Below are positions 18,303 to 26,580 of a stretch of 64,000 bases of DNA, piece by piece. The position numbers were made by a program, and so were the translations under genes. Below the pieces are notes generated by a model. The model ran no database searches, was not told where the DNA came from, and saw only the letters and a program-made list of their open reading frames with translations. Position 1 is the first letter of the stretch. Each line of letters opens with the position of its first letter. Source of the stretch: Nostoc punctiforme NIES-2108 (GTDB lineage Bacteria > Cyanobacteriota > Cyanobacteriia > Cyanobacteriales > Nostocaceae); contig LXQE01000147.1 of the NCBI GenBank assembly GCA_003326195.1, positions 62,001 to 126,000 on the forward strand, in the 5' to 3' direction.

Positions 18303-18704
18303 AGAAATCTCCGAATTCAGGGAGTGTAGAGAGTTAAATTCGGAGAGACGGTTTTTAGAAATCAAAACGAGTTACTCAACCGAAAATAATCTTTATGTCC
18401 ATGAGTGTAGCACAGCATTCAGCCTTTGAATATTGCCTGATAGTGAATTTTATTCACAAATCAAACCTTTCAGGACGGTTTGCAGACTTTCTAAAGACTG
18501 GCTTTTTTTGCTTGTACTATATAAAGTTACACTTTTAATCGGAAATCGTAATTAACTCGCGATCGCCCAGATATTTAGTGTTTTTAAAATTAAGCTGTGG
18601 ACTAAGGGGTAAAGATTATTATCGGTAATCTGATTAATCATACCACGATCAACTGTCTTAAAAGCAAATTAATCTAAATTAAAAAATATTTATCCTCAAG
18701 TACA
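18303..18704. other. AT-rich leader/intergenic region upstream of the RRM gene
   Basis: This stretch of 402 bases lies between the start of the RRM gene (minus strand) and the stop of the CysQ-like gene. No protein-like frame is present. It probably contains the promoter and a long 5' leader of the RRM-rpsU transcript. I found no unambiguous -35/-10 pair. Confidence 0.5.
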
Positions 18705-19565
18705 TTAGCTATGGTCAAACTGCGCTAAGATACCCTCTGCTTTCTTACATAGTAATTCGTGATATTCACCATTACTAGCTAGCAAACCTCCCCATTGATT
18801 GATATCACCAGTGTTATACTGCAACGGAGTGCCGTCGAAGTGAGTAAACTGACCACCGGCTTCTGTTAAAATCAATTCTGGGGCAGCGATATCCCAGTCT
18901 TTGGGCGCAGACTTGCCGGAAAGGGAAATGTAGATATCTGCCTGTTGCTCGACAATGGTGGCAATCTTACAGCCAACACTACCCACAGATTTCTGATTTT
19001 GACAGGGTAAGTTTTGTAGCAGATGATCTAACCGTTGGTTGCGGTGAGAACGACTAACGACTAAGGTTAAATCCTCAATTCCTTTACCTGAAGACACTTG
19101 TAAAGGAACAGATCCGTCACGGGTTTCTACAAATGTACCCCCGCCTTTGGTAGCGTAATATAACTTTTGAGCCTCTGGTACTGCCACCACTGCCAAGACT
19201 GGGCGTGTTTCTTTGACTAAAGCAATGTGAACTGCATAGTCGCCAGTTTTTTCGATAAAATCTCGTGTGCCATCCAAAGGGTCAATTATCCATACCCAAG
19301 GGGCAGAAGGCTGTCTAGCACTACTTGGCGCTTGATAAGTTTCTTCGCTGATGTAAGCAAAATCTTCGTTACCCAAAGTTGCTTGTAGCCTCTGTAAAAT
19401 GTATTGGCTCACAGCTACATCGGCAACAGTGACAGGCTCATTCTGCTTATACTGGATTTCTAAGTCAGGGTCTTTTGCTGTACCGTGGTAATACGATCGC
19501 AGTATCTCTGCTGCGCCCCAACCTATTTCACGAGCGATCGCTAATATTTCTTGTAAATCTTTCAT
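18705..19565 (-). CDS. cysQ: Inositol monophosphatase family protein, CysQ-like 3'(2'),5'-bisphosphate nucleotidase
   Basis: The 286-residue protein carries the metal-dependent phosphatase signatures: E-E-T-Y-Q (metal-binding Glu), W-I-I-D-P-L-D-G-T-R-D-F, and W-D-I-A-A-P-E-L-I-L-T-E-A-G-G near the C-terminus. The R-D-F-I-E sequence after D-G-T is typical of the CysQ/BPNT branch, which removes PAP formed in sulfate assimilation. An inositol phosphatase role cannot be excluded. It lies 36 bases downstream of the PfkB-type gene on the same strand and may share its transcript. Confidence 0.85.
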   Translation of the reverse strand: MKDLQEILAIAREIGWGAAEILRSYYHGTAKDPDLEIQYKQNEPVTVADVAVSQYILQRLQATLGNEDFAYISEETYQAPSSARQPSAPWVWIIDPLDGTRDFIEKTGDYAVHIALVKETRPVLAVVAVPEAQKLYYATKGGGTFVETRDGSVPLQVSSGKGIEDLTLVVSRSHRNQRLDHLLQNLPCQNQKSVGSVGCKIATIVEQQADIYISLSGKSAPKDWDIAAPELILTEAGGQFTHFDGTPLQYNTGDINQWGGLLASNGEYHELLCKKAEGILAQFDHS

Positions 19566-19601
19566 TAATTTAGCCTTCTATAATTTTATTAACCTGACAA
19601 C

Positions 19602-20462
19602 TCAGCCCTTTAAATCCATCCAGCGCCGAGTACCAAAAAATTTACAGGAATCAGCAGCAATATTAGCTGCCAGTGCCAGTGCATCAATAAAGCTTTCCCT
19701 TAAAATGTAATGACAGAAAGCACCGTGAAAAATATCTCCAGCCCCTAACGTATCAACCGCTTGAATCTGCGGCACATCTACGATACCAGTTTTAGTGCCA
19801 CTCAAGTATTCAATTGGTTCTTGTCCGTGGGTAATGGCGATGTGAGGAATGTCAAATCCACTGAGATAGCTAAATACGTCTTCTCCAGTTTGGCAATTGG
19901 GAGGATAAAAATTAGCTGAACAAATAGCGTAATCTACAAACGGTAAAATTTGCTCAAATCCAGGCTTCCAACTACCACCATCGATTACTACTGGGATATT
20001 ATTGGCCTCAGCCATTTGGGCTATAGAATCACCAACCACCATCTGATGACCATCAATCAGTACGATATCGACATTTTGCAAAATATCTGGTGGGATAGAT
20101 GCGCTGCTAGCTTGAGTTTTCACAGCATTGATCGAAACCACAGCGCGTTCACCTGTGGCTTGAGTGACAATAATCGAAGATACAGGCGGTACTAAATCAG
20201 TGCTAGGCTCAAGGTCTGCGATCGCAACTTTGTAATTTGCCAAGTCATCTCGAATGAGCTGCGTCATTGGGTGAGAACCTACTACACCTAAGACAGTAGC
20301 CTGATTTCCTAAATAATTGAAAGTTACAGCTGCGTTTGTTGCTGGTCCCCCTGCCGCTACAGTATAGTCAGTAGCGACAATCTTCTGATTATTCTTAGGG
20401 GCAGAGTCAGCAAGGTAAATCAAATCTAAAGTTACTAAACCTACAAATAATCCACGATTCAT
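19602..20462 (-). CDS. PfkB-family carbohydrate/nucleoside kinase
   Basis: The 286-residue protein has both ribokinase-family signatures: A-A-G-G-P-A-T-N-A-A near residue 36 and D-T-L-G-A-G-D-I-F-H-G-A-F near 245, with the catalytic Asp in G-A-G-D. It should phosphorylate a sugar or similar alcohol with ATP in the cytosol. The substrate is not readable. It is flanked by a PadR regulator 12 bases upstream and a CysQ-like phosphatase downstream, all on the minus strand, and the tight spacing suggests one transcript. Confidence 0.88.
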   Translation of the reverse strand: MNRGLFVGLVTLDLIYLADSAPKNNQKIVATDYTVAAGGPATNAAVTFNYLGNQATVLGVVGSHPMTQLIRDDLANYKVAIADLEPSTDLVPPVSSIIVTQATGERAVVSINAVKTQASSASIPPDILQNVDIVLIDGHQMVVGDSIAQMAEANNIPVVIDGGSWKPGFEQILPFVDYAICSANFYPPNCQTGEDVFSYLSGFDIPHIAITHGQEPIEYLSGTKTGIVDVPQIQAVDTLGAGDIFHGAFCHYILRESFIDALALAANIAADSCKFFGTRRWMDLKG

Positions 20463-20474
20463 CTGCTCTTTCGT

Positions 20475-21074
20475 TCAAAATTCAATTCTGAATTCTGACT
20501 CCTGACTCCTGAATTCTTTCTTGGTAAATGGATATGGCTCTTGGCGACTGATAACATCAATCGCTGTCTTCAACCAATCAATATAAGTCTCTTCTCTTCG
20601 GATTACCAACTCCAGCACCAGCCTCTGCATCACCTGCTTGCGGTTGGCAGATTCATCGCCGAATGATGGCAAATGGATGGTTTCACATTCAGCCAGCTTT
20701 TTGCTTCGAGCCGCTAATTGTTGCTCCAGTAGGTGAATGATGGTTTCATTCGACAACTGATCTGCAAAATGCAACTGCACGAGTAAAGGTTCTCTGATAG
20801 TCGGTAAGGGCTGATGAATCCCTAGCCATCGCCTAAATTCGGCTTTCCCTGGCTCCGTCACACTGTAGACTTTGCGGTTGGGGCGATCGTGTTGAATCTC
20901 AATGTTACAGGTAATCCAGCCTTGCTCAACTAGCTTATCGAGAGTTCTGTAAATTTGTGCCTGATCTGCTGGCCATAAATGGGCAATGCATTGATCGAAG
21001 CAGCTCGTTTTGAGGTCGTAGCCCGTCATTTCTTGCTGCTGAAGAAGACCTAAAATTACATTTGCTAGCGACAT
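20475..21074 (-). CDS. PadR family transcriptional regulator
   Basis: The 199-residue protein has an N-terminal winged helix of PadR type (I-L-G-L-L-Q-Q-Q-E-M-T-G-Y-D-L, then I-Y-R-T-L-D-K-L-V-E-Q-G-W-I) and a helical C-terminal dimerisation part. About the last 15 residues (F-R-S-Q-E-S-E-F-R-I-E-F) are the translation of heptamer repeat DNA (GAATTCTGACTCCTGACTCC), so the tail is probably a repeat-derived extension and not part of the fold. The ligand and targets are unknown. It could control the kinase and phosphatase genes downstream. Confidence 0.9.
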   Translation of the reverse strand: MSLANVILGLLQQQEMTGYDLKTSCFDQCIAHLWPADQAQIYRTLDKLVEQGWITCNIEIQHDRPNRKVYSVTEPGKAEFRRWLGIHQPLPTIREPLLVQLHFADQLSNETIIHLLEQQLAARSKKLAECETIHLPSFGDESANRKQVMQRLVLELVIRREETYIDWLKTAIDVISRQEPYPFTKKEFRSQESEFRIEF

Positions 21075-21387
21075 GAAGATGGTTTTCCCATAATTGATAT
21101 TTTCTCGCTCGGTTCTACACTATGTAGTTCTTATAATTTTATGTTAATATATGATTAATCAAATATAAGATATGACGTTTATAAAAGATATGCTCATTAT
21201 AGTGCTTCTTAGCAAGGAAACCTAAATACATAAAAAACTCCATTCACAAGGACATGGGGAAGAAGGGAATAGGTTAAAGGTAACAGGGTACAGATCCCTA
21301 TCACCTGTTACCTGTCTACCTGTCCCCCCAATCCTAATGAAATTGTTTAAGCCATTGAAGACTATTGTAACAAGAGGATAAGTAACA
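21075..21387. other. Intergenic region, divergent promoters
   Basis: These 313 bases lie between the divergent PadR-like gene and the 137-residue protein gene. The first half is AT-rich and presumably carries both promoters. The stretch 21250-21350 has the complementary runs CAGGTAGACAGG and CACCTGTTACCTGT, typical of Nostoc short repeats. No gene is seen. Confidence 0.5.
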
Positions 21388-21801
21388 TTGACTTCTAACG
21401 CACTTACACAAAGAATACGTCAGCATCAATATCTGCGTGATTTACGAAACAAATTACTCCACCTTCACAAGATGTTGCTGGAGACAGAACGTATTGCCTA
21501 CGAACAGATTAGTGGACGAGTATCAAGTGCAGAACTTCTTCAGCTAGTCATTGCTCACGAACAATTTGCTTGGCTACATCGCATTTCTGAGATGGTTGTG
21601 CAAGTTGATGAAATGCTCCAAGCAGATGAACCGATATTGCTGGACGATTTCCAAAAATTGATTGCTGATGTCCGTACACTCATTGTACCGCTAGAGACGG
21701 GTAATACCTTCGAGAGAAAGTATTACAACGCTCTCCAGCGCGAACCTGGTGCTGTATTGGCACATGCGGAGATATCCAGATTTCTCACGTCTAAGGTTTA
21801 G
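21388..21801 (+). CDS. Small helical protein of unknown function
   Basis: The 137-residue protein has no signal peptide. The sequence is charged and helical with heptad-like leucines (L-R-N-K-L-L-H-L-H-K-M-L-L, then L-L-Q-L-V-I-A-H-E-Q-F-A-W-L) and could form a helical bundle. No motif I know is present. The start is TTG at 21388, preceded by AGAGGA. No ATG is available. It ends 176 bases before holB, with a strong hairpin between. Confidence 0.65.
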   Translation: MTSNALTQRIRQHQYLRDLRNKLLHLHKMLLETERIAYEQISGRVSSAELLQLVIAHEQFAWLHRISEMVVQVDEMLQADEPILLDDFQKLIADVRTLIVPLETGNTFERKYYNALQREPGAVLAHAEISRFLTSKV

Positions 21802-21817
21802 TATCCCAAATTATTTG

Positions 21818-21849
21818 TAGTAGGGACGCACGGCTGTGCGCCCCTACTA
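21818..21849 (+). terminator. Long hairpin after the small helical protein gene
   Basis: TAGTAGGG-A-CGCAC pairs with GTGCG-C-CCCTACTA (13 pairs and one A-C mismatch), and GTATCCCA/TGGGATGC further out can extend the stem. It begins 17 bases after the stop and may end transcription, though there is no T-run. A related sequence lies at 17354-17383, so it is also an interspersed repeat. Confidence 0.55.
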
Positions 21850-21977
21850 TGGGATGCTTTTTTAACCGGAAGTCCCTAAAGGTAAGATATTTCTAAGCGA
21901 TCGCTAATTTACCCAAACAGTGCTGAGTATAAAAGGCAAATGGAAAATAATAACTCCTAATTCTTAACTCCTAACTA

Positions 21978-22952
21978 ATGACTAACGATCCATTTGCACC
22001 AGTTATTGGACAACAGCAAGCGATAGAATTACTTAATCAGGCTGTCAGACAAAACCGGGTTCCTCCAGCCTACTTATTTGTGGGGCCAGATGGTGTAGGC
22101 AGGAGTTTAGCAGCCAGGTGTTTTGTGGAGTTGCTATTTTCCAGTGGGATGGGAGTTACTGCATCTTTACAAAACCGTTTGCGTCAGGGGAACCACCCGG
22201 CTTTATTGTGGGTGCAACCAACTTACCAATATCAGGGACAACGATTAACAGCAGCAGAAGCAGTCGAAAAAGGACTCAAGCGTAAAGCACCACCTGTAAT
22301 TAGACTAGAGCAAATTCGGGAAATTACCGAGTTTTTAGGTCGTCCGCCTTTGGAAGCGCCGAGGAATGTGGTAGTGCTGGAAGAAGCCCAAACAATGGCA
22401 GAAGCCGCAGCCAATGCTTTACTTAAAACCTTGGAAGAACCGGGACAGGCGACATTAATTTTAATTGCACCGACACCTGAATCTGTGTTGCCGACTTTGG
22501 TATCACGCTGTCAACGCATTCCTTTTTATCGCTTAGATGCACAGTCTTTAGCTGTTGTACTCACACAAACAAATCATCAGGAAATTTTGCAAAATCAGGC
22601 AGTATTGAGCATAGCAGCTGGTAGTGCCGGCAGTGCGATCGCATCTTATGAACAATTACAAGCTATTCCTGATGAGTTACTCGAAGACTTGAAAAAAGCG
22701 CCTAAATCTTACCGTAACGCCTTAGAGTTAGCCAAAAAAATTGATAAGGATTTAGATACAGAAGCACAACTGTGGTTAGTTGATTATCTTCAGCAATTCT
22801 ACTGGCAGCAGTGGCATCAACCTAGTATCATTAACCAGCTAGAACAGTCTCGAAAACACTTGCTTTCTTACGCTCAACCACGGCTAGTTTGGGAATGTCT
22901 GCTTTTATCTGTGTATCAAAAATCAAATTCTATTTATCCTACTCATCGCTGA
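21978..22952 (+). CDS. holB: DNA polymerase III subunit delta'
   Basis: The 324-residue protein is a clamp-loader AAA+ family member: P-A-Y-L-F-V-G-P-D-G-V-G-R-S near residue 36, V-V-L-E-E-A-Q-T-M as the Walker-B-like block, N-A-L-L-K-T-L-E-E-P and the S-R-C-Q-R sensor loop. The P-loop Lys is replaced by Arg (G-V-G-R-S), in line with delta' subunits that do not hydrolyse ATP. It helps load the sliding clamp at the replication fork. The ATG at 21978 follows directly on repeated TAACTCC heptamers, so no standard ribosome-binding site is visible. Confidence 0.93.
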   Translation: MTNDPFAPVIGQQQAIELLNQAVRQNRVPPAYLFVGPDGVGRSLAARCFVELLFSSGMGVTASLQNRLRQGNHPALLWVQPTYQYQGQRLTAAEAVEKGLKRKAPPVIRLEQIREITEFLGRPPLEAPRNVVVLEEAQTMAEAAANALLKTLEEPGQATLILIAPTPESVLPTLVSRCQRIPFYRLDAQSLAVVLTQTNHQEILQNQAVLSIAAGSAGSAIASYEQLQAIPDELLEDLKKAPKSYRNALELAKKIDKDLDTEAQLWLVDYLQQFYWQQWHQPSIINQLEQSRKHLLSYAQPRLVWECLLLSVYQKSNSIYPTHR

Positions 22953-23161
22953 GTGCGATTGTATTTCTATAGTTCCTCATCAAAGCCTCAGTAGAATATT
23001 TAATTAATTCGTAGCGAAATAAATTAGGCAAAACTCTGCATTACTTTGCGTCCCTCTGCGTTTCAAAACATTACAATGTCTTGTTCATGGTCTATCGTCA
23101 AGTTCATAGCGAGTGAAGGTATTGTAATAAAAGCGATTCCTGGATAAAACAAAAAGTTTAT

Positions 23162-24355
23162 ATGACCTCAGTTTCTCCTCACAAAAAAGCCAGAGCCTTA
23201 AAACCTACCAGCCGCCGCCCTGCGAAAGAACTTTGTAGCGAGTGCGGACTATGCGATACATACTATATTCACTATGTCAAGGAAGCCTGCGCTTTTATTA
23301 ATCAGCAAATAGGCGAACTTGAAGAAGAAACACACACGCGATCGCGCCATCTCGAAAACCCCGATGAACTCTACTTTGGTGTTCATCAAGACATGATAGC
23401 AGCGCGGAAACAGCAGCCCATCGAAGGCGCACAATGGACGGGTATTGTGAGCAGCATTGCCATTGAAATGCTGAATCGCGGCTTAGTTGAAGGTGTTGTC
23501 TGCGTACAAAACACCAAAGAAGACCGTTTTCAACCCATGCCAGTCATCGCCCGTACCCCAGAAGAAATACTAGCAGCACGGGTAAATAAACCAACGCTTT
23601 CTCCGAACCTGTCCATATTAGAACAGGTAGAAAAATCGGGAATGAAGCGGCTGTTGGTAATTGGTGTTGGTTGCCAAATCCAGGCATTACGAGCCGTAGA
23701 AAAACAACTTGGTTTAGAAAAGCTGTATGTTTTGGGTACGCCCTGCGTAGATAACGTTAACCGCGCCGGATTGCAAAAATTCTTAGAAACCACCAGCCGA
23801 TCGCCTGATACAGTTGTGCATTACGAATTCATGCAAGACTTCCGGGTTCACTTCAAACATGAAGATGGCTCATCAGAAACAGTACCTTTCTTTGGCTTGA
23901 AGACCAACAAACTCAAAGATGTCTTTGCCCCATCCTGTATGAGTTGCTTTGATTACGTCAACTCCTTAGCCGACTTAGTTGTTGGCTATATGGGCGCACC
24001 CTTCGGTTGGCAATGGATTGTAGTTAGAAATGACACTGGTAAGGAAATGCTGGATTTAGTAAAAGACCAGTTAGATACCCAACCAGTAACGTCTAAAGGC
24101 AACCGGAAAGAAGCCGTACAACAAAGTATTCCCGCTTACGATAAAGGCGTTACCCTGCCGATGTGGGCAGCAAAACTGATGGGTGTGGTAATCGAAAAAA
24201 TCGGCCCCAAGGGTCTAGAATATGCGCGATTTTCCATTGATTCCCACTTTACTCGGAATTATTTGTATGTGAAGCGCAATCATCCAGAGAAATTAGAAGC
24301 GCACGTTCCAGAGTTTGCCAAACGTATTGTTGGGCAATATAAATTACCAGAATAG
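23162..24355 (+). CDS. bciB: Divinyl (proto)chlorophyllide 8-vinyl reductase BciB (F420 hydrogenase beta-type)
   Basis: The 397-residue protein belongs to the coenzyme-F420-hydrogenase beta-subunit family. C-S-E-C-G-L-C near residue 24 is a cluster ligand set, with further conserved Cys in G-T-P-C-V-D-N and S-C-M-S-C-F-D-Y. In cyanobacteria the long form of this family (slr1923 type) is the ferredoxin-dependent 8-vinyl reductase BciB, which converts divinyl to monovinyl chlorophyll precursors using FAD and Fe-S clusters. The length and the H-L-E-N-P-D-E-L-Y-F-G-V region fit that group. The related plant hydroxymethyl-chlorophyll reductase shares the fold, so the exact activity is inferred from the family. 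Confidence 0.92.
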   Translation: MTSVSPHKKARALKPTSRRPAKELCSECGLCDTYYIHYVKEACAFINQQIGELEEETHTRSRHLENPDELYFGVHQDMIAARKQQPIEGAQWTGIVSSIAIEMLNRGLVEGVVCVQNTKEDRFQPMPVIARTPEEILAARVNKPTLSPNLSILEQVEKSGMKRLLVIGVGCQIQALRAVEKQLGLEKLYVLGTPCVDNVNRAGLQKFLETTSRSPDTVVHYEFMQDFRVHFKHEDGSSETVPFFGLKTNKLKDVFAPSCMSCFDYVNSLADLVVGYMGAPFGWQWIVVRNDTGKEMLDLVKDQLDTQPVTSKGNRKEAVQQSIPAYDKGVTLPMWAAKLMGVVIEKIGPKGLEYARFSIDSHFTRNYLYVKRNHPEKLEAHVPEFAKRIVGQYKLPE

Positions 24356-24466
24356 AAGAGAGGGGAGAGGGGAGAGGTGATAGGGGAGAGGGGAGAGGTG
24401 ACAGGTGATAGAAAATAATTTGTACCCTGTAATCTGTACCCTATTCCCTATCCCCTTCCTCACTCC
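24356..24466. repeat. Purine-rich short tandem repeats
   Basis: Units of GAGAGGGGAGAGGTGATAG occur after the bciB stop, followed by TGTACCCTGT/CTGTACCCTA blocks and TCACTCCTCACT. This is low-complexity repeat DNA between two convergent genes, with no gene seen. Confidence 0.6.
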
Positions 24467-24826
24467 TCACTGCTGACTCAACTCGATAATATTCCCATCT
24501 GGGTCTTGAGTGAACAGGGCAGCACGACCGGAGGCGCTAGCTTGAATGGGATAATTATGATTGAGGAATTCCTGTTTGGCGGCGTTTAAGTCAGCTACTG
24601 TGAAAGCGATGTGGGGATTACGTCCCCATTTTTCGTTGGGGTTTTCCGTGGGGACAGTGGTTGCAACTATCAGGTGAATTTGATAGTCGCCGACTTGATA
24701 CCATGCACCAGGGTAGTTTAGGGAACGATTTATTTTAGATAATCCCAATACTTTGCCATAAAAATGTTCAGAGCGTTCTAAGTTAGTCACAAGAATCGCT
24801 GTATGGAGACTTTGGGTAATCTGCAT
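24467..24826 (-). CDS. VOC family protein
   Basis: The 119-residue protein has the glyoxalase/bleomycin-resistance fold: H-T-A-I-L-V-T-N-L-E-R-S, F-Y-G-K-V-L-G-L near residue 25, and a C-terminal D-P-D-G-N-I-I-E-L with the metal Glu. His8, a His in Y-Q-I-H-L and that Glu are candidate ligands. The substrate is unknown. It is convergent with bciB and is not closely similar to the other VOC protein at 12975-13340. Confidence 0.88.
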   Translation of the reverse strand: MQITQSLHTAILVTNLERSEHFYGKVLGLSKINRSLNYPGAWYQVGDYQIHLIVATTVPTENPNEKWGRNPHIAFTVADLNAAKQEFLNHNYPIQASASGRAALFTQDPDGNIIELSQQ

Positions 24827-24954
24827 TGTCGGTAAGATGCGATCGCGTTTATTTAGATTTTGGCGTAGTTTGAACTCTTTCGGTGAGTGAAGGAGACAGG
24901 AAAAGAAGAATTAATAACCAACGCCTAATGACAAATGACAGAGGACAAATACCA

Positions 24955-26580
24955 TCACAAACTTAAAGGCAGCTGAACTATAAACGTTGTCCAGCCCTGA
25001 GAACTGGTAACTTCAATTCTGCCTTGGAGATATTCGACTAACTTCTTTACCAATGTTAAACCTAATCCTGTGCCGCTTTGTTGCCAGCGGTCGCTTTCAG
25101 GAATACGGTAAAACGGCTCAAAAATTCGAGATTGTTCTTTTTTCGGAATTATCACACCAGAGTTACTAATTGTGATTTGAAAATAAGGAACTTGAAAATT
25201 ATCTAATACACCAGATTTAGCATCCTCATTTGTCAGACTTTTTGTAGTGTCAATTACCTGAACCTTTAACACAATCTCTCCATCAGGCGGAGTGTATTTA
25301 CAAGTATTGTTGAGTAACTCGGAGATAATTTCAGTCAGGCTAGCCAAGTCTGAAACTAAAGGCGGTAAATCTGGAGAAACACTAACTTGCAAAGACTGTT
25401 GCCTAGCTTGAGCGCGTTCTTGAAAATACTCGGCAACGTGAGGCAACCAGTTTTGCAGTTTAATTGAAGTTAATTCCAAGGGATAGACATCTGCATCAAT
25501 CATTCGTAGATGCAGCAAATTGTCTACTAAATCCAGTTCTTGTTCGCATTGTTCGCGCAGAATACCTAAGTAGTGGGCTACAGATTCAGATGGAGGAAGT
25601 GTGTTTGAATTTAAGATACCCTGTTGATCGAGAATATTTTCTAGCACAGAGATTGCCATTTTGATGTTTGACAAGGGTGTTCGCATTTCATGAGAAGTGG
25701 TTGCCAGAAAATCCTCTTTTAACTTGTTCAGACGTTGAAGTTCTGCCACTCGAATTTCTAGTTGTTGAGCGCGTTCAGCTGCGAGATTGCGTTCTTCGAT
25801 TAAGCGTCGTTGCGTGTCATCTCGGAAAACAAATACGGCTCCTGTAATTACACCACTATTATTTCTCAGGGTAGTAGCGCTATCAGCTATTGGTATAGTT
25901 TTCCTATTTTTAGCAACTAGTAAAACACCACTGCCTAAATATATAGTAGTTTTTTTTTGGAGAGCTGCAATAATTGGATTTTCTATCGGTAGCTGAGTTT
26001 GTTCATCAATGATTTTGATAACTTCAGCTAACATCTTGTCTTTAGCTTCATTCCATTGCCACCCTGTCAGAGCTTCAGCTACCTGATTCATGTATTTAAT
26101 ATTTAATTCAGTATCGACTACAATTACCCCATCGCCCATTCCTCGAAGCACAGAACTCAAAAATTGCTCGCGATCGTAGCGATTGAGTGCTGTTTGAATG
26201 GCAACATAAAGTTCTTGGTCTTTTATGGGTTTGAGAATGTATCCAAAGGGGGATGTCAGCGTCGCTCGCTCGACAGTACTCTTATCAGAGTGACCTGTGA
26301 CGTAGATAATCGGAATTTGCAAATGATGCCAAATTTGCTCCGCTGCCTGAATGCCGTCCATTTCACCCCGTAACCTGATATCCATCAAAATCAAGTTTGG
26401 GCGTAATTCAGTTGCTTTTGCAATTGCCTCTTCGGCAGAATCGGCGATATCTAAAACAACATATCCTAAAGACTCTAAAGTTTCTTGTAAGTTGATAGCA
26501 AGGATATATTCATCTTCAACAACAAGGACTCGAACTGTCTCTTTTGTCTGAGTGTTTGATGGGATGTCAATTATTTTCAT
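24955..26580 (-). CDS. Receiver-PAS-histidine kinase (hybrid signalling protein)
   Basis: This cytosolic protein of 541 residues has a receiver domain (about 15-135, phospho-acceptor D67 in I-L-M-D-I-R-L, and L-K-P-I), a PAS domain (about 145-265), a coiled linker, HisKA with H297 in S-H-E-M-R-T-P, and HATPase_c with N-N-T-C-K-Y and G-T-G-L-G-L boxes. Its ATG overlaps the upstream kinase stop as ATGA, so the two are translationally coupled. It is a clear paralogue of the protein at 1718-3217, with shared stretches such as L-T-G-W-Q in the PAS domain and P-F-G-Y-I in the receiver. Confidence 0.93.
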   Translation of the reverse strand: MKIIDIPSNTQTKETVRVLVVEDEYILAINLQETLESLGYVVLDIADSAEEAIAKATELRPNLILMDIRLRGEMDGIQAAEQIWHHLQIPIIYVTGHSDKSTVERATLTSPFGYILKPIKDQELYVAIQTALNRYDREQFLSSVLRGMGDGVIVVDTELNIKYMNQVAEALTGWQWNEAKDKMLAEVIKIIDEQTQLPIENPIIAALQKKTTIYLGSGVLLVAKNRKTIPIADSATTLRNNSGVITGAVFVFRDDTQRRLIEERNLAAERAQQLEIRVAELQRLNKLKEDFLATTSHEMRTPLSNIKMAISVLENILDQQGILNSNTLPPSESVAHYLGILREQCEQELDLVDNLLHLRMIDADVYPLELTSIKLQNWLPHVAEYFQERAQARQQSLQVSVSPDLPPLVSDLASLTEIISELLNNTCKYTPPDGEIVLKVQVIDTTKSLTNEDAKSGVLDNFQVPYFQITISNSGVIIPKKEQSRIFEPFYRIPESDRWQQSGTGLGLTLVKKLVEYLQGRIEVTSSQGWTTFIVQLPLSL

